A stretch of 64,000 nt of DNA, taken from positions 62,001 to 126,000 of the forward strand of contig CANTFK010000020.1 of assembly GCA_947646735.1 (NCBI GenBank), written 5' to 3'. Positions within the stretch are counted from its first letter, which is position 1, and the number at the start of each line of letters is the position of its first letter. The notes beneath the pieces were generated by a model, which ran no database searches, was not told where the DNA came from, and saw nothing but the letters and a program-made list of their open reading frames with translations. Positions 11,059 to 22,165 of this stretch are shown in pieces. The translations under genes and the position numbers were made by a program. This DNA comes from Peronospora farinosa (Eukaryota > Oomycota > Peronosporomycetes > Peronosporales > Peronosporaceae).

Positions 11059-12382
11059 CTAGTAATCCACGACTTTCTTAATTGCTTCAAAATTTCGTAG
11101 TGCATCCGGCAGATAAACCTGTGACAGACATTGCAAGGCGTTAGCGATATGTCTTACAAGACGAAAAAGAGGTTCGTGCGAACTGACCGGCTCATGCGTC
11201 AGCGGGAAGGGGGTATCGTACCCGCACACTCGCTGGATAGGGGCTTCTAAGCTCAAGAAGCACCGTTCTTGAATACTGGACGATATCTCTCCAGCAAACC
11301 CGCCGGATTTCTACATTTAAACAACCATCGTCAGCCTCCACTTGCATCATATAGCATTAGCACAATCTTACCGGAGCTTCGTGACTGACAACTAATCGAC
11401 CAGTCTTGCGGACCGAATGCTCAATCGTATCAGCATCCCAAGGGAAGATCGTCTGCAAATCAATAAGCTCACAGCTAATGCCAATATCCTCAGCATACCC
11501 GCAAGCTTTTTCAAGCACTCGCATTTGTGCACCCCATCCGACAACTGTGACATCGGTACCTTGCCGAATAATCTCGGCCTCACTCAAATTCTGCACATAC
11601 TCTCCCACCGGTACCTATTATCGTACATTGAATGATCGATACCCACACAACTAGTCAGCTCTAGTCTTTCACACTACAACTTTCACAAGCTGCTCGCTCA
11701 CCTCATCAACTGATGTACGATAAAGTGCCTTCGGTTCCAAGAAAAGAACCGGATTAGGGTCGCGAATCGATGCCAATAGCAATCCCTTTGCAGTCACGGA
11801 ATTGCGAGGCATGACTACTTTAAGTCCTGGTGTATGTGCAAAGTATGCTTCAGGTGATTGGGAGTGATAATGCCCTCCATGACCCACAGCTCCATAAGGT
11901 GCACGAAAAGTGAGTTTGCCACAATCAAATTCATTCCCAGATCGATAACGAAATTTCGCCGCTTCATTCACAATCTGGTCAAAAGCTGGAAAAATATAAT
12001 CTGCAAATTGAATCTCCGCAATTGCCGTACGTCCTGTGGACGCATAACCAATGGCAAAACCAGCAATCCCTTGTTCACACAATGGCGTATTAAAAACACG
12101 GTCATTGCCAAATTGCTCACGAAGGTCCATAGAACAACGAAACACGCCACCAAACGCGACATCTTCCCCAAAAAGTACAGCTGAAGGGTCCGTCTCCATT
12201 GCCACACGCATGGCATCATTAATGGCTGTAAACATGTTCATTTGGGTGGTTTCAAGCACAGGTAGAACGTCATTGTCATCAGTTTGTGCTTGAAAATGTG
12301 GTGCATGAAGATGAAGAGCACGTTTTGGCACTGAGAGAAGACGACGTTTTGTTAAAACGTGACGAAATGCGAGTAAAGACAT
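11059..12382 (-). CDS. BCKDHB: Branched-chain 2-oxoacid dehydrogenase E1 beta subunit
   Basis: Mitochondrial E1 beta, which with E1 alpha decarboxylates the 2-oxo acids of Val, Leu and Ile using thiamine diphosphate. It has 368 residues in four exons: 12382-11702, 11614-11372, 11310-11188 and 11118-11059, all in phase. An Arg-rich N-terminus ([20 protein letters not shown]) suits a mitochondrial presequence. The family signatures are intact: [61 protein letters not shown], and the C-terminal [14 protein letters not shown] then [12 protein letters not shown]. The length is close to animal BCKDHB. The partner E2 gene lies about 2.3 kb away, beyond xylulokinase. Confidence 0.95.
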
Positions 12383-12796
12383 TAAAAAACGGTTTTTTAA
12401 TGATGATGACGATTGGGTAATGAACGGGATGAGATTATGCTATAAAGTAGGTCGATGACCTTTCATGTGCATCATGAAAAATGTTTTGATGATGTACGGA
12501 ATCATTGAACTGTAGCCATTTACATAGTAAAGCGAGGATATCGCACTTTTATAAAAGTAGTCGAGTTGCCGTCGAATGATTGGATAAAAACCAATACGGC
12601 AACGTCTCTGTACCATGTTGATAAGGAACATAGCGACGTCACGGTCTCAGATATTTCCCGTGAGGAGGGATGACCTCCCTTGAGTTTCCTGCTATTGTCT
12701 TCAATAGGAACACAAGTCAAGGTGCAAAATGGAAGAGCTCACTAAGAAGACCCTAATTACTTTAAACGGAAGCAAGATACAGTACGAGTTGCAGTC
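12383..12796. other. Intergenic, no gene seen
   Basis: About 410 bp between the start of the E1 beta gene and the stop of xylulokinase, both on the minus strand. It should hold the E1 beta promoter and the xylulokinase 3' end. Only short chance frames are present, and no clear regulatory motif was recognised. Confidence 0.6.
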
Positions 12797-14476
12797 TTAG
12801 CTCAACAGACTAACAGCTTGGTTCTCCAAGGATTCAAAGCGAGAGATCTTGTGCGTATACGTCTTAGCGTCTTCGTCAATGGGACTGGCACTCAATGAAA
12901 AGTCGAGGCTGTCACTTACATCGAATGGCTCGTATCCGGACGTGCTATTAGCACAAGCAAATCCGTGACGAGCACGGAAGGCGCCACCTAAAGCAGCCGT
13001 GTTGGAGGCGCATGTAAGGCGGTACACTGGCGCATTGAAGACATTTGCGAGTACCTGGAGCATGCATTTGTTTGCTGATGCCCCACCAAGCACAATAAGA
13101 CGCTTGGGGTTGCTCACGCCGAGCCGCTTTGCGTGCAGACGCATGGCCAGAAATTGGCTTTCCACCACTGCACGAACTTCCACTTCCGGCGGCAATACAG
13201 ACATGTCTGTGCGAGCACCACTGGCATCAAAGCCGACGATTCCTGCCTTGAGAGTCGACGGAGTGATTTCCGGTTCTTTGTAGTAAAACGCCGTGATGTC
13301 TCCGTTGCCCGCCTTCGTGGCTTGCATCAATTCCTCAAACTTCTCCCACGATGCACCTGCACGACGGTCTCGGACTTGTTGGCGTGCAAGCGAGCCGTTT
13401 TTGAAGCAGATCATGGCCATGAATGAGCTCGGGTCGATGGGGTTGCAGAAGAAGTGGCCTTCCTTACCGTTAAAGTGTGCAGCTTCTGTAGGTACCACCG
13501 CAAACAGCGTGCTGGAGGTGCCCAGAGATACGCCCACATCATCAAGCTGCGAGAGACCGATACCTGCGAGCGTGCACGGATTGTCACCGGAGAATGGGAT
13601 CACTTTGCAATCGGCAGCGAAACCATATTTCTTTTGGAAATAGACGTGGATATGACCCGCTAGCGAGTACGCTCGTACAACCTGAGAGCCCAACGCTGCC
13701 TCTAGCTTCTCCGAGGCATTAACCGAGTTGCTGTATATACAAGTCGCCTTCACGAGCTCAGGAGACCACACCCGTTTACGCAGGTCAAGAAGGTTCATCC
13801 CCGATCCATCACTGTCGTCAATTGGAGTGTAGGTTCCACACAGCAGCGACGTTAGCATCGCCGACACGAGAGTGATACGTCCACAAGTTTCCAGAAAGGC
13901 TGGATCCTCTTGAATCCGCTTGGCGATTTGGTTGCCCGTAAAGCGTTCGTAGGCTCGGGATCCGCTGATCTCAGCGACACGATCCGGTCCACCAACCGCA
14001 GCTTCCAACTCTCTGCAGTAGCGTGTCGTTGAACTGTCCATCCAGCTGGGGCCGTTGAGTAGACAGAAAACAGGTTGTTGCTGCTTTTTCATGGCCTCTA
14101 CGATCGAATTGGCATTCGACTCTGCAGCTGCATCCAAACACCGACGTAGTGAGAAATCTTTGTTCCAATATACAGACGCATGCTGCTGCGCACTGCCACT
14201 AATGCTCTTGATCTTGGCCAAATCAATTGAGCTCTTGGCCAGGGCATCCATGATAACGTCAAGTGATTCGACCAACATGAATGATGGAACAACCACTTGG
14301 TTCTCTGTCAGTCGTAGCACTCCATTTTTCGTGTTATAATGAGGAAACTGCTCGTCAAAGCGGAAAGAGCTCTCATAGACCACCTGACCGAGAGCATTTA
14401 CAATCACAGACGACATACTCTGTGTCGAGCAATCGAGACCCAAAAAAAGCGCGTCATCTTGAACCGACTGCGTCAT
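12797..14476 (-). CDS. XYLB: D-xylulose kinase
   Basis: FGGY-family sugar kinase, intronless, 559 residues from ATG 14476-14474. The frame is open a few codons further upstream but without an ATG. It phosphorylates D-xylulose to xylulose 5-phosphate for the pentose phosphate pathway. Visible features: the N-terminal ATPase start LFLGLDCSTQSMSSVIV, the substrate region SGSAQQHASVYW and WMDSSTTRYCRELE, the hinge and second nucleotide-site stretch PFSGDNPCTLAGIGL and VSLGTSSTLFAV, and the FGGY signature-like region LIVLGGASANKCMLQVLANVF with AALGGAFRARHG. The length matches eukaryotic XYLB (about 530-560). It diverges from the E2 gene; their start codons are only 182 bp apart, so they may share a promoter region. 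Confidence 0.94.
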   Translation of the reverse strand: MTQSVQDDALFLGLDCSTQSMSSVIVNALGQVVYESSFRFDEQFPHYNTKNGVLRLTENQVVVPSFMLVESLDVIMDALAKSSIDLAKIKSISGSAQQHASVYWNKDFSLRRCLDAAAESNANSIVEAMKKQQQPVFCLLNGPSWMDSSTTRYCRELEAAVGGPDRVAEISGSRAYERFTGNQIAKRIQEDPAFLETCGRITLVSAMLTSLLCGTYTPIDDSDGSGMNLLDLRKRVWSPELVKATCIYSNSVNASEKLEAALGSQVVRAYSLAGHIHVYFQKKYGFAADCKVIPFSGDNPCTLAGIGLSQLDDVGVSLGTSSTLFAVVPTEAAHFNGKEGHFFCNPIDPSSFMAMICFKNGSLARQQVRDRRAGASWEKFEELMQATKAGNGDITAFYYKEPEITPSTLKAGIVGFDASGARTDMSVLPPEVEVRAVVESQFLAMRLHAKRLGVSNPKRLIVLGGASANKCMLQVLANVFNAPVYRLTCASNTAALGGAFRARHGFACANSTSGYEPFDVSDSLDFSLSASPIDEDAKTYTHKISRFESLENQAVSLLS

Positions 14477-14623
14477 TTTTAAGACGAACAATTAACGAGC
14501 TTCAAGAAAAACCGTGTTTCCATGTCGCCTCGCCTTGGGTGTCCTGTACCCATTTTGGGAATCAGAGTGCCCTAACCCCCGACGACGTCACTCGTTGACG
14601 ATGCCACTTCGCATAGTGCAACA

Positions 14624-14638
14624 TTCATTTTTCAATTG
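14624..14638 (+). promoter_or_regulatory. Inr-like core promoter of the E2 gene
   Basis: TTCATTTTTCAATTG is a close match to the oomycete initiator consensus (TCATTYYNCAWTTT) and lies 20 bp before the E2 start codon. The match was made by eye against a remembered consensus; the transcription start is not shown by the sequence itself. Confidence 0.45.
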
Positions 14639-14658
14639 GACGAGTCGATCACACTCCA

Positions 14659-16394
14659 ATGAGTGTTTCATTCTTACGTGCATATCGTCTGCTTCAACAA
14701 GTGCCTGTCACTCGACGTCGTTTTCATACGGGCATTGTAACGAGCTTCCCTGAGATCCCATTCAAACTCGCTGATATTGGCGAAGGAATTGCAGAAGTTG
14801 AAGTCTTGCAATGGTTTGTCAAAAGTGGTGAAAAGGTCAAACAATTTCAAAATGTATGTGAAGTACAAAGTGATAAGGCGACAGTCGAGATCACAAGTCG
14901 ATACGACGGAGTCGTGACTAAAGTTTACTATGAAGTGGGTGAGATGGCCAAAGTAGGGACGACACTTATTGATATTGACGTGGACGAAGCTACAGCTCGT
15001 AAACAAGGAGGTGGCAAAAAGAAGGCGTCATCTGGAGCACCAATTCCCCGTAAAGCGTCTACTCTAGTCTCGAAAGACGTGGAGGCTGTAACTACTTCTG
15101 TAGTGGCAGCTACACCACTTTTGTCGAGGATTCTTGATGCTCCTCGTCGAGTCGGCGATGGTGAGAAGCTCCTGACGTCGCCATCAGTGCGACGGTTGGC
15201 TATGGAGCACAATATTCAATTACATGAGGTTGAAGGCACGGGACCGGATGGCCGTATTCTAAAGGGAGATCTACTGGAGTTCATCAGGATGCAAGCGGCA
15301 AAGAAGCTTTCCAGTTCTGCTACATTGACTGACGAGACTGTTACAGCTATGTCACTTTTTCCTGAGAAAGGACTTAATGCAACGTACTTGCAACAAGACA
15401 TGGTAGTACCGCTGACACGTACGTTGTGCATGTTGCTATTGTTTACTTGTTATTGTGGAACTTGTGTGCTGATTGATGGGCTACTGGTGATGACATGCAG
15501 CTATTCAGAAAATGATGACCAAGTCGATGAACTTGGCGTTGCAGATACCTCATTTTGGGTATGCCGATGAGGTATGTGATGTGTAATTATTGGAACAACA
15601 AGTATCGTGTTGCTGATGTGGTTATGTTGTTCGGTGACTTGTCAATAGATTCGAATGGATGCACTCTATGAGCTCCGGAAAGAGTTGAAGCCGCTTGCCG
15701 AGTCTCGTGGTGTAAAGCTGTCTTTTATGCCTTTCATCATCAAGGCTGCATCACTGGCGTTAAGGCACTACCCTATGCTGAATGCTACGTTAAACGATAG
15801 CGAGACGGAGCTCACGCTGCTTGCTTCACACAACATTTCGGTAGCTATGGACACACCGACAGGTCTGATTGTACCAAACGTCAAAAACGTCCAAGTACGT
15901 ATTTCTCAATTATCTTACCGTGCAGTTCTTGAGTGCAAACTTACGATACATTTGGTTCTGCTCTATTAGACGAAGAGCGTAATCGAGATTGCTGAAGACC
16001 TTCATCGTCTACAGCAACTAGCGGACGTGGGCAAGCTTGCACCTAGCGATCTGAGCGGGGGCACGTTCTCGTACGCATTTACTTGTACCCCTCCTCTTCT
16101 TTTTGCTGGCAACTTCTAACATAAGTTTTGTGCAGCATATCCAACATCGGGAGTATTGGCGGCACATACATGAGCCCCGTCCTTATGGTTCCTCAAGTGG
16201 CAATCGGAGCTATTGGCCAGATTCAGAAGCTTCCTCGGTACGACGCAGAGGGAAACGTTAAACCTGTGCGTTTGATGAATGTATCTTGGAGTGGCGATCA
16301 CCGTGTGATTGACGGAGCGACCATGGCACGCTTTTCAAACCAGTGGAAGGGATACTTAGAGACACCAGTGAGTATGCTGACAGAAATGAGTTGA
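14659..16394 (+). CDS. DBT: Branched-chain 2-oxoacid dehydrogenase E2 (dihydrolipoamide acyltransferase)
   Basis: Mitochondrial E2 core that moves the branched acyl group from E1 to CoA through a lipoyl arm. It has 478 residues in five exons: 14659-15418, 15501-15571, 15649-15894, 15970-16070 and 16136-16394, all GT-AG and in phase. Domains: a presequence ([19 protein letters not shown]), a lipoyl domain ([19 protein letters not shown], lipoyl Lys in [10 protein letters not shown]), a linker, a peripheral-subunit-binding domain ([20 protein letters not shown]) and the catalytic domain ([47 protein letters not shown]). It ends with the active-site motif [16 protein letters not shown]. The length matches animal DBT (about 480). 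The [10 protein letters not shown] segment, split by an intron, is diagnostic for the branched-chain rather than the pyruvate enzyme. Confidence 0.96.
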
Positions 16395-16534
16395 ACCACG
16401 CATAGATGGTGGATCACTCTTGTTGCTTTACAAAGCTAATTGGGGTCTATAACACAGGACATTACTTTATCTTGACGTTCGCTTTGAGCTTAAAAGTTCT
16501 AACGGTTTGTATCTATATTATCGTGAAACAGTTT

Positions 16535-19285
16535 CTAGCGATCACCAGCAGTAGTTTGATTGGGAATCGATAATCCTTGCTGGGTAGCTAGAAGCAACAT
16601 CTCCTGGAGCAATTCTTGGGGTAGTCCAAGAAAAGCCTGTTCGTAGACGTACCATGAGGCGAAAAGACAAATGGATATCCAAGATTACATAGCAAACCGT
16701 ACCGGAGTAGTAACAACGCGAGCGAAATGATCCATGATAAAGCCTGAGCAACGTTTCTTGAGTGTGAAAGCATCACGGAAATGCGCTGACTTGAATAAGG
16801 TAATGCAGATCGAAACCGACAAAGGTCAGCGTGCACGTCTCAGGATCATATCGACACGAAGCTGAACGCACCTCTATAATGATGGCAACATTTTTCACTG
16901 ATAGAATGCGTAGTAAAGCGTTCTCACACAAACTACCAAACACAGCAAAATACAAAGCCACAATATGTTAGCAGGTATGGAAGAATCACAATCGCGGTGC
17001 AGATAACCTTCACCACGTTATCAAATATGCTTTGTACTTACCTTCGAAGACTAGCAATCAAGTAATGATCTGCTAGAGCATGCAGCTCGAGAGTAAACTC
17101 TTGTTGCCATCGAGAAATACGTAAAGAGGTAAGAAAACACGCATGAAACAGAAAATGACGACACATTCTATCACACTATCTGAAATGTGCGTACCTGCCG
17201 TCAGATCCGGTGAATCTAGGGTGGCCACTTGGTCCGAGTAAAGAAACTCTATCAGAGCAGCAAAAACGTCATACTGTACCAGCACACATGGTGACATTTA
17301 GCGACTGAGATAAATGAAAGCTGGAAAGCTATATGTTCCACGTACCGAGTACTCTGGAATGACGATTTCTGACTGTGACCCGTCCTTCATTCGACCGTCT
17401 AGCATTTTCTCGAGTGGTTCACAACGAGCAATCAAGATACAGCTATGTGCGAAGAACCGACGACCTTCTACCAGAAAGGTGACATCGCTTCGAGTTGGAT
17501 TGTTCAACATCTTCCTCAAATCTGCGCTCAATGTTCCGGTGCCTTTCGTTGACTGAGTCTTTTCTTGGAATGTCCCGGTCAGACAGACTGAATGATAAAA
17601 CCCAGCAGCGATCTATTTGCCACATATCAAACCATCCTGAGCTAGATGAACGTCTCTTCTCAGTACTGACAAGTACCTTTGTAACGGTCTTACTCCTCAG
17701 AGCTGAAATGAGCTGAGGGCTTAGACAGTCCACTGATGTCTCTAGTCCAAGCTGACCATGGTTATTACGACCAAATGGGAACACTTTGCCTTCGTCTGAA
17801 AGCGCGAGCGTATGATAACAACCGCATGCAACCTGGGTTATCCTCATTCGAGACAAACTTTTCACGACCTACAAGAGAAACAAGAATATTGATTCCAATA
17901 CAAATCATACCAGTGAGCGCGCAAGAAATAACAACAAAACAACTCTCAGTTTACCGTTGGCCGGGACATGTGTAATTTGTGTCCAAGACCAAGCTGACCG
18001 TAGTCATTGCGGCCAAAAGTGTAGACAGCGCCATCTACGGTGATAATTGCAGTGTGATGGTACCCACACGAAAGTTGGGGCACCATTGCTCTATCCAGTG
18101 GCGGGGCTAAGCGTGTAGGATATAATACCGGTTCGGATGTGCTATCAAGCCCAAGTTGGCCGTGGTCATTTTTCCCAAATGCTACGACACCACCATCTCC
18201 TATGCCAAGAATACAAGAAATGTTAGTACCACCAAAGTTGTGCAATTTTTCAGCACAAAAACCTACGAAGTGATGCGACCGTGTAATGCTGACCGCATGC
18301 TACTGCTAGAACTGGATGCCGAAAGAAGTACTCAACAGGTTGAGGTACAAGCTGACCATTGTAGTCACCCAAGCCAAGCTGACCATAGTCATTACAACCG
18401 CATCCGTACAAATCGCCATTATCCATAACAATTGCTGTGTGAAAGTAGCTGCAGCTAACATCAACCACGCGTTTTCCTGCCAGCTCTCTCACTAATGTAG
18501 TCTCGGCTACATTTGTTGCAGTGCCGAGCCCCAATTGTCCATTCTTATTGTATCCAACAGTGTACAAATTACCATCCGCTGCCACGCATATTACGCCACG
18601 CAACCATTCATAAGTAAGCAGCTTTCAAACTCACAACATTATTGTGGCATTTTGTTTTATCTACCATGATCTGCCTTACCACTCAGTGCTGCAACGTGTT
18701 CACTACCATTTCCTGAGAAGATCCGCACTGTTCGATAGGAGCTCAAGTCCGGCAAGAATCGGAGCGTCGGCACCTGCTCCGTTGTACCGATTGCACATTG
18801 ACCACTGACGAGCAACGATAAGGTGACTAACAACGCCGATTGCTATAAAACAGGACAAGTCGACGTACCTTTCATTATTCCCACATGCAACTACATCTCC
18901 ATGATCTACAATTCATTGTAACAGAATCTCTCAGTCTTTCTATCAATACTCGTGCAAGTATTTCCACCGTGGACCTACCAAATAGAATGACAGTCTGTTC
19001 ATTTCCACACGCAACGTCTATCACACGCTTGTCATCATTACGATTGCCAAAATCTACTTGCGTTGGGTGATTGCGATCCATTCTATCGTCAAGCATGAGC
19101 TCTCCATAGGAATTCTAGTATCCAACAAATCACACTTGTTTTTGACGTTAAAAAGAGGGTTTTTTCATGCAAATTTTGACGACACGTACCTGACCAAAGC
19201 TATAAACGCCTGTAACGTCAATCGGATCACCTTCTTCATCACTTGATGAGGAAGGGGTCAGTGCAAAAGCGCGGTTTATCGCCAT
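16535..19285 (-). CDS. RCC1-repeat and BTB domain protein
   Basis: Multi-exon gene starting MAINRAF at ATG 19285. Exons read clearly: 19285-19190, 19114-18979, 18905-18869, 18804-18680, 18578-18267, 18199-17955, 17868-17677, 17552-17346 and 17273-17195. Further short exons run down to the stop at 16535. The first half is an RCC1-type propeller with repeated blades such as LYTVGYNKNGQLGLGT, LYGCGCNDYGQLGLGD, VVAFGKNDHGQLGLD, VYTFGRNDYGQLGLGH and VFPFGRNNHGQLGLE. The second half is a BTB fold (RSDVTFLVEGRRFFAHSCIL, YDVFAALIEFLYSDQV) followed by LELHALADHYLIASLR and BACK-like helices. This order matches RCBTB proteins, which are usually substrate adaptors for cullin-3 ligases; the exact role here is unknown. 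The last two or three exons are less certain. Confidence 0.85.
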
Positions 19286-20259
19286 GGTCGACGGGTGTCG
19301 GAAAAGCCGTTGATTGGATAGATTTAAAAATATTCGATTCGAATAAAAAGGCGACAACAGGGCGGTTACGAGCTGGTTCTGCGAACGTTCTTTGTTTTTC
19401 GATAAACGACCTTTGGACAACGAAGAGTCCTTGCGTCATTGAAGAATCAGATCCTCAGTTCGTTCGTTTAGAAATCAAGCGACTTCATTGATATCTTATG
19501 CGACTGATATGTGTACGTTGTCGAAGCGAAAAGAGAGAGGAAACTAGGTTTAAGTGAGAATGTATTTGCATTGAGTGACCATCTTATTTCTATAGCTGAT
19601 AGATAGATATATATATATATACACATAACCATATGTAAACATCGTCCTCATCCTTTGAACTCGAAACGATGTCTAATGCTGCTATCAGTTGTGCCATCTT
19701 AAGGCATAAGATAATGCGTAAGCTCAGTGGTCATCAGATGCATCGCTATTGAATTCATTGCATCCATTTCTTTCTTGTGTATCTAAAAGCACTTGATGTG
19801 GCATTGCATGAAACTTCGCCACCTGGCAGATGAATCTCGTCCTCGTGACAGCTGATCGATTAGCAGAGAGGCACGTACGTCCTCCGTCTTCGACTATTGT
19901 TTATTAATAAAGTGAGCTGCTGACCATCCACTTGTATATGGAACGACTTGCCCACTGAGTTTTGCAAAATTCGAAACTCGTCGTTCGTCGTTTATGTGCT
20001 AGTGTGTTTCTGTATAAAAACGTTTCGGCCATTTCGTTTTTTTCGAGACAGCAAGTACATTTATTCATTCACCTGAGGAGCTCTTTTTACTACATTAAAA
20101 CTTAACTCAGAACAGACAGCCATTATCGGTAGTCAGGAACATCCACGGAACATTTTTTCCAGATCTTCTGTAGCCCAACGCTTCCACGCCAAACGAGTTG
20201 TCTAACCACCCCTTCACCAGGAGTCTCGAATTTGCCACATCTACGTCTTAGACTGTACT
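19286..20259. other. Intergenic region with TA-rich simple repeat
   Basis: About 970 bp between two divergent genes (RCC1-BTB and the six-TM protein). It includes a GATA/TA microsatellite at about 19598-19625. No convincing coding frame was found. The stretch before 20260 is probably the six-TM gene's promoter and 5' UTR. Confidence 0.6.
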
Positions 20260-21454
20260 ATGGTTGCTAAGAAGGACTTACCATTACTACAACATGGAAG
20301 TTATCCTGCTACGAGTCCTACGGCCTCGTCCGTGTCATCGTCTTACTCTCGAGTGGCCTCCGAAGAGCTCATTGTGCCCCCTCCAGGCAGCTTCAATTCA
20401 GTCTATTACGGCGTCGATGCCTTCTCACCAACACTCGTGGATTTCTACACTGTGGATCAAAAGCGTATTGTCTGGTCTTCTCGTGCACACCGCAAGATGA
20501 TGACGACGCTCTATCGTGCATGGCACAACAAGAAGTGGAAGATCTACTCGCTCAGTTTCTGGGCCGGTCTTTGTGCCATCGCGGCCTTTGCGCTCTTTAT
20601 CACGGGCGCTATAGGCGAAGCCACGGCCCACGACGACGGCGGGTACAAGAAACCCACTCAACAAACGGACAATCAAGTTCATGCGTATGTGGACCTCCCG
20701 CTGCTACTGGCTGCTGTCTTTTTCCTTGCGTACCACGCTATTACATACCTGGAAGTCATCAATTGTTGCCATAACCTCGAAATCTGGCTGGAGGAGTATT
20801 TTCATGGCACGGAACCTGTTCTGGAACGTCAGTATGTGGGTTTCTTTCCCACTCGAATCGACTTTTGGACTGCTATCTTAGGCATGCTTGGATCGATGCT
20901 CTATGTCTTTGCTCGTGCGTACGTCTGGGTAAGAGCAGACATGGAAAATTTTGGAATAGTGGGCGTCGAACGCGATGACTTGAGCCTCATCGTAGGTTAC
21001 TGGGTGCCTTTCTTCGCGGGATCGTTTTTCCTGCTACTCAGCGCCTACCTTGCACATGTCGAAGTCGTCCACCAGTGGTTTTCGTGCCGACTTACAACGC
21101 TCGAGACTTGGGTCACGGGTACGTTTGTCCTTCTTGTGCTAGTATTGATGAAAGACTTGTGCTAACTTTGAAGTGTTTGTTTTTCCTTGTGCAGGCTTGA
21201 ACATGATGGCTATGGTTGGCTTCTTCTTATCATCGACTCTGCAGTTTATGGACCCTCTCTCGGTGTTGTTCTCATTCGAGGCGTGCGTGGTGCCCTTTGC
21301 ATCGGGTTGTCTACTGGGCCTTGGATCTAGTGTACTCAGCCTCATGGAGCTAGAGAATATCCACAAACGCCACAAGCATCCGGAATATGGTCTCTACGCG
21401 TCTCCTGCCGGTTATGGGACTGCAAGTTATGGTTCGTTCAAACAGCAAGCATAA
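20260..21454 (+). CDS. Uncharacterised six-transmembrane protein
   Basis: Two exons (20260-21118 and 21195-21454; GTACGT donor, GTGCAG acceptor, phase 1) give 372 residues. I do not recognise the family. The cytosolic-looking N-terminus is Ser/Thr rich. Six hydrophobic segments follow: IYSLSFWAGLCAIAAFALF, LPLLLAAVFFLAYHAITYL, FWTAILGMLGSMLYVFARA, VGYWVPFFAGSFFLLLSAY, MMAMVGFFLSSTLQF and VVPFASGCLLGLGSSVLSL. A dibasic and His-rich patch follows the last segment (HKRHKHPEYG). There is no signal peptide and no transporter signature, so no substrate can be suggested. The intron falls just before the fifth segment. Confidence 0.75.
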
Positions 21455-21851
21455 GCAGCAGTCACGACCGACCATTATTGATCTGCTGCTACTGTAGCAA
21501 ACCAATACAACGTACATAGGCAGAGAGATAGGATTATATATGCTCTACGTCTTCATAACGCTTCATACACTGGCTTTAATTCTGATCCTGCGTCGTCCTA
21601 GTACGAATTCTCATTACATTAGTCAGTTAAAAGCACCCTAAGGAAGCGACCGCGGCTTTGAATGTCAGTATTCGTCGGATACGCAGCAACGGCCTTGTAA
21701 ATTAGCAGTGCATGTGGTTTAACCACTGCAGCGTTTTCTTCTGTGAAAAGTGGGCATTTTGACATGAACTTCACGCTCACGCTCACAGATCATGACAAGC
21801 GACCAAAGTCGTACCGGTGTTGGAGCAGAAAACCAGCAGTGCCCAACAGCA

Positions 21852-22037
21852 TCAAAAGACGTATGCAGTATCTGAAAACTCACAGCAATGGAATGCAACA
21901 TGACGCAATGCATGACATCCATCTTCCTGCACCGTTTCATTGGCGATATTACGCTCCATAGCATTGACAATAGCTTTCATAGCTCCAGTTTTTCCTGCTG
22001 CTTCTTCATACATAGTCATTGCCTCATCCAGTAGCAT
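21852..22037 (-). pseudogene. Fragment resembling an armadillo repeat
   Basis: A 61-codon frame reads GAMKAIVNAMERNIANETVQ followed by EDGCHALRHVAFHC, the typical armadillo pattern (x-x-V-x-x-M ... VQExGCxAL-x-x-LA). A GTGAGT follows the last in-pattern residue, but no matching second exon or further repeats could be found in the roughly 400 bp downstream. It is either a gene relic or an isolated exon. The flanking 21455-21850 and 22038-22144 hold nothing else that I can support. Confidence 0.3.
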
Positions 22038-22144
22038 TTTTACTAGATTTTTTTTCGAAAATTGTCATTATACGTAGTAAATATTTTTTGATTTCCATAA
22101 TATTACGTCTTCCACATAAAATAGTCGCTTTTTGCAATCCTATA

Positions 22145-22161
22145 GCTCATTAATCAATTAA
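22145..22161 (+). promoter_or_regulatory. Inr-like core promoter of the EF-hand gene
   Basis: GCTCATTAATCAATTAA lies five bases before the start codon. It matches the oomycete Inr core GCTCATTYYNCAWTTT at most positions (the YY pair is AA). Being so close to the ATG, it would give a very short 5' UTR. Confidence 0.45.
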
Positions 22162-22165
22162 AGCC

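Noticed and set aside
19598..19625. GATA/TA microsatellite as a possible centromere or origin element
   Set aside because: It is too short and is ordinary intergenic simple repeat.
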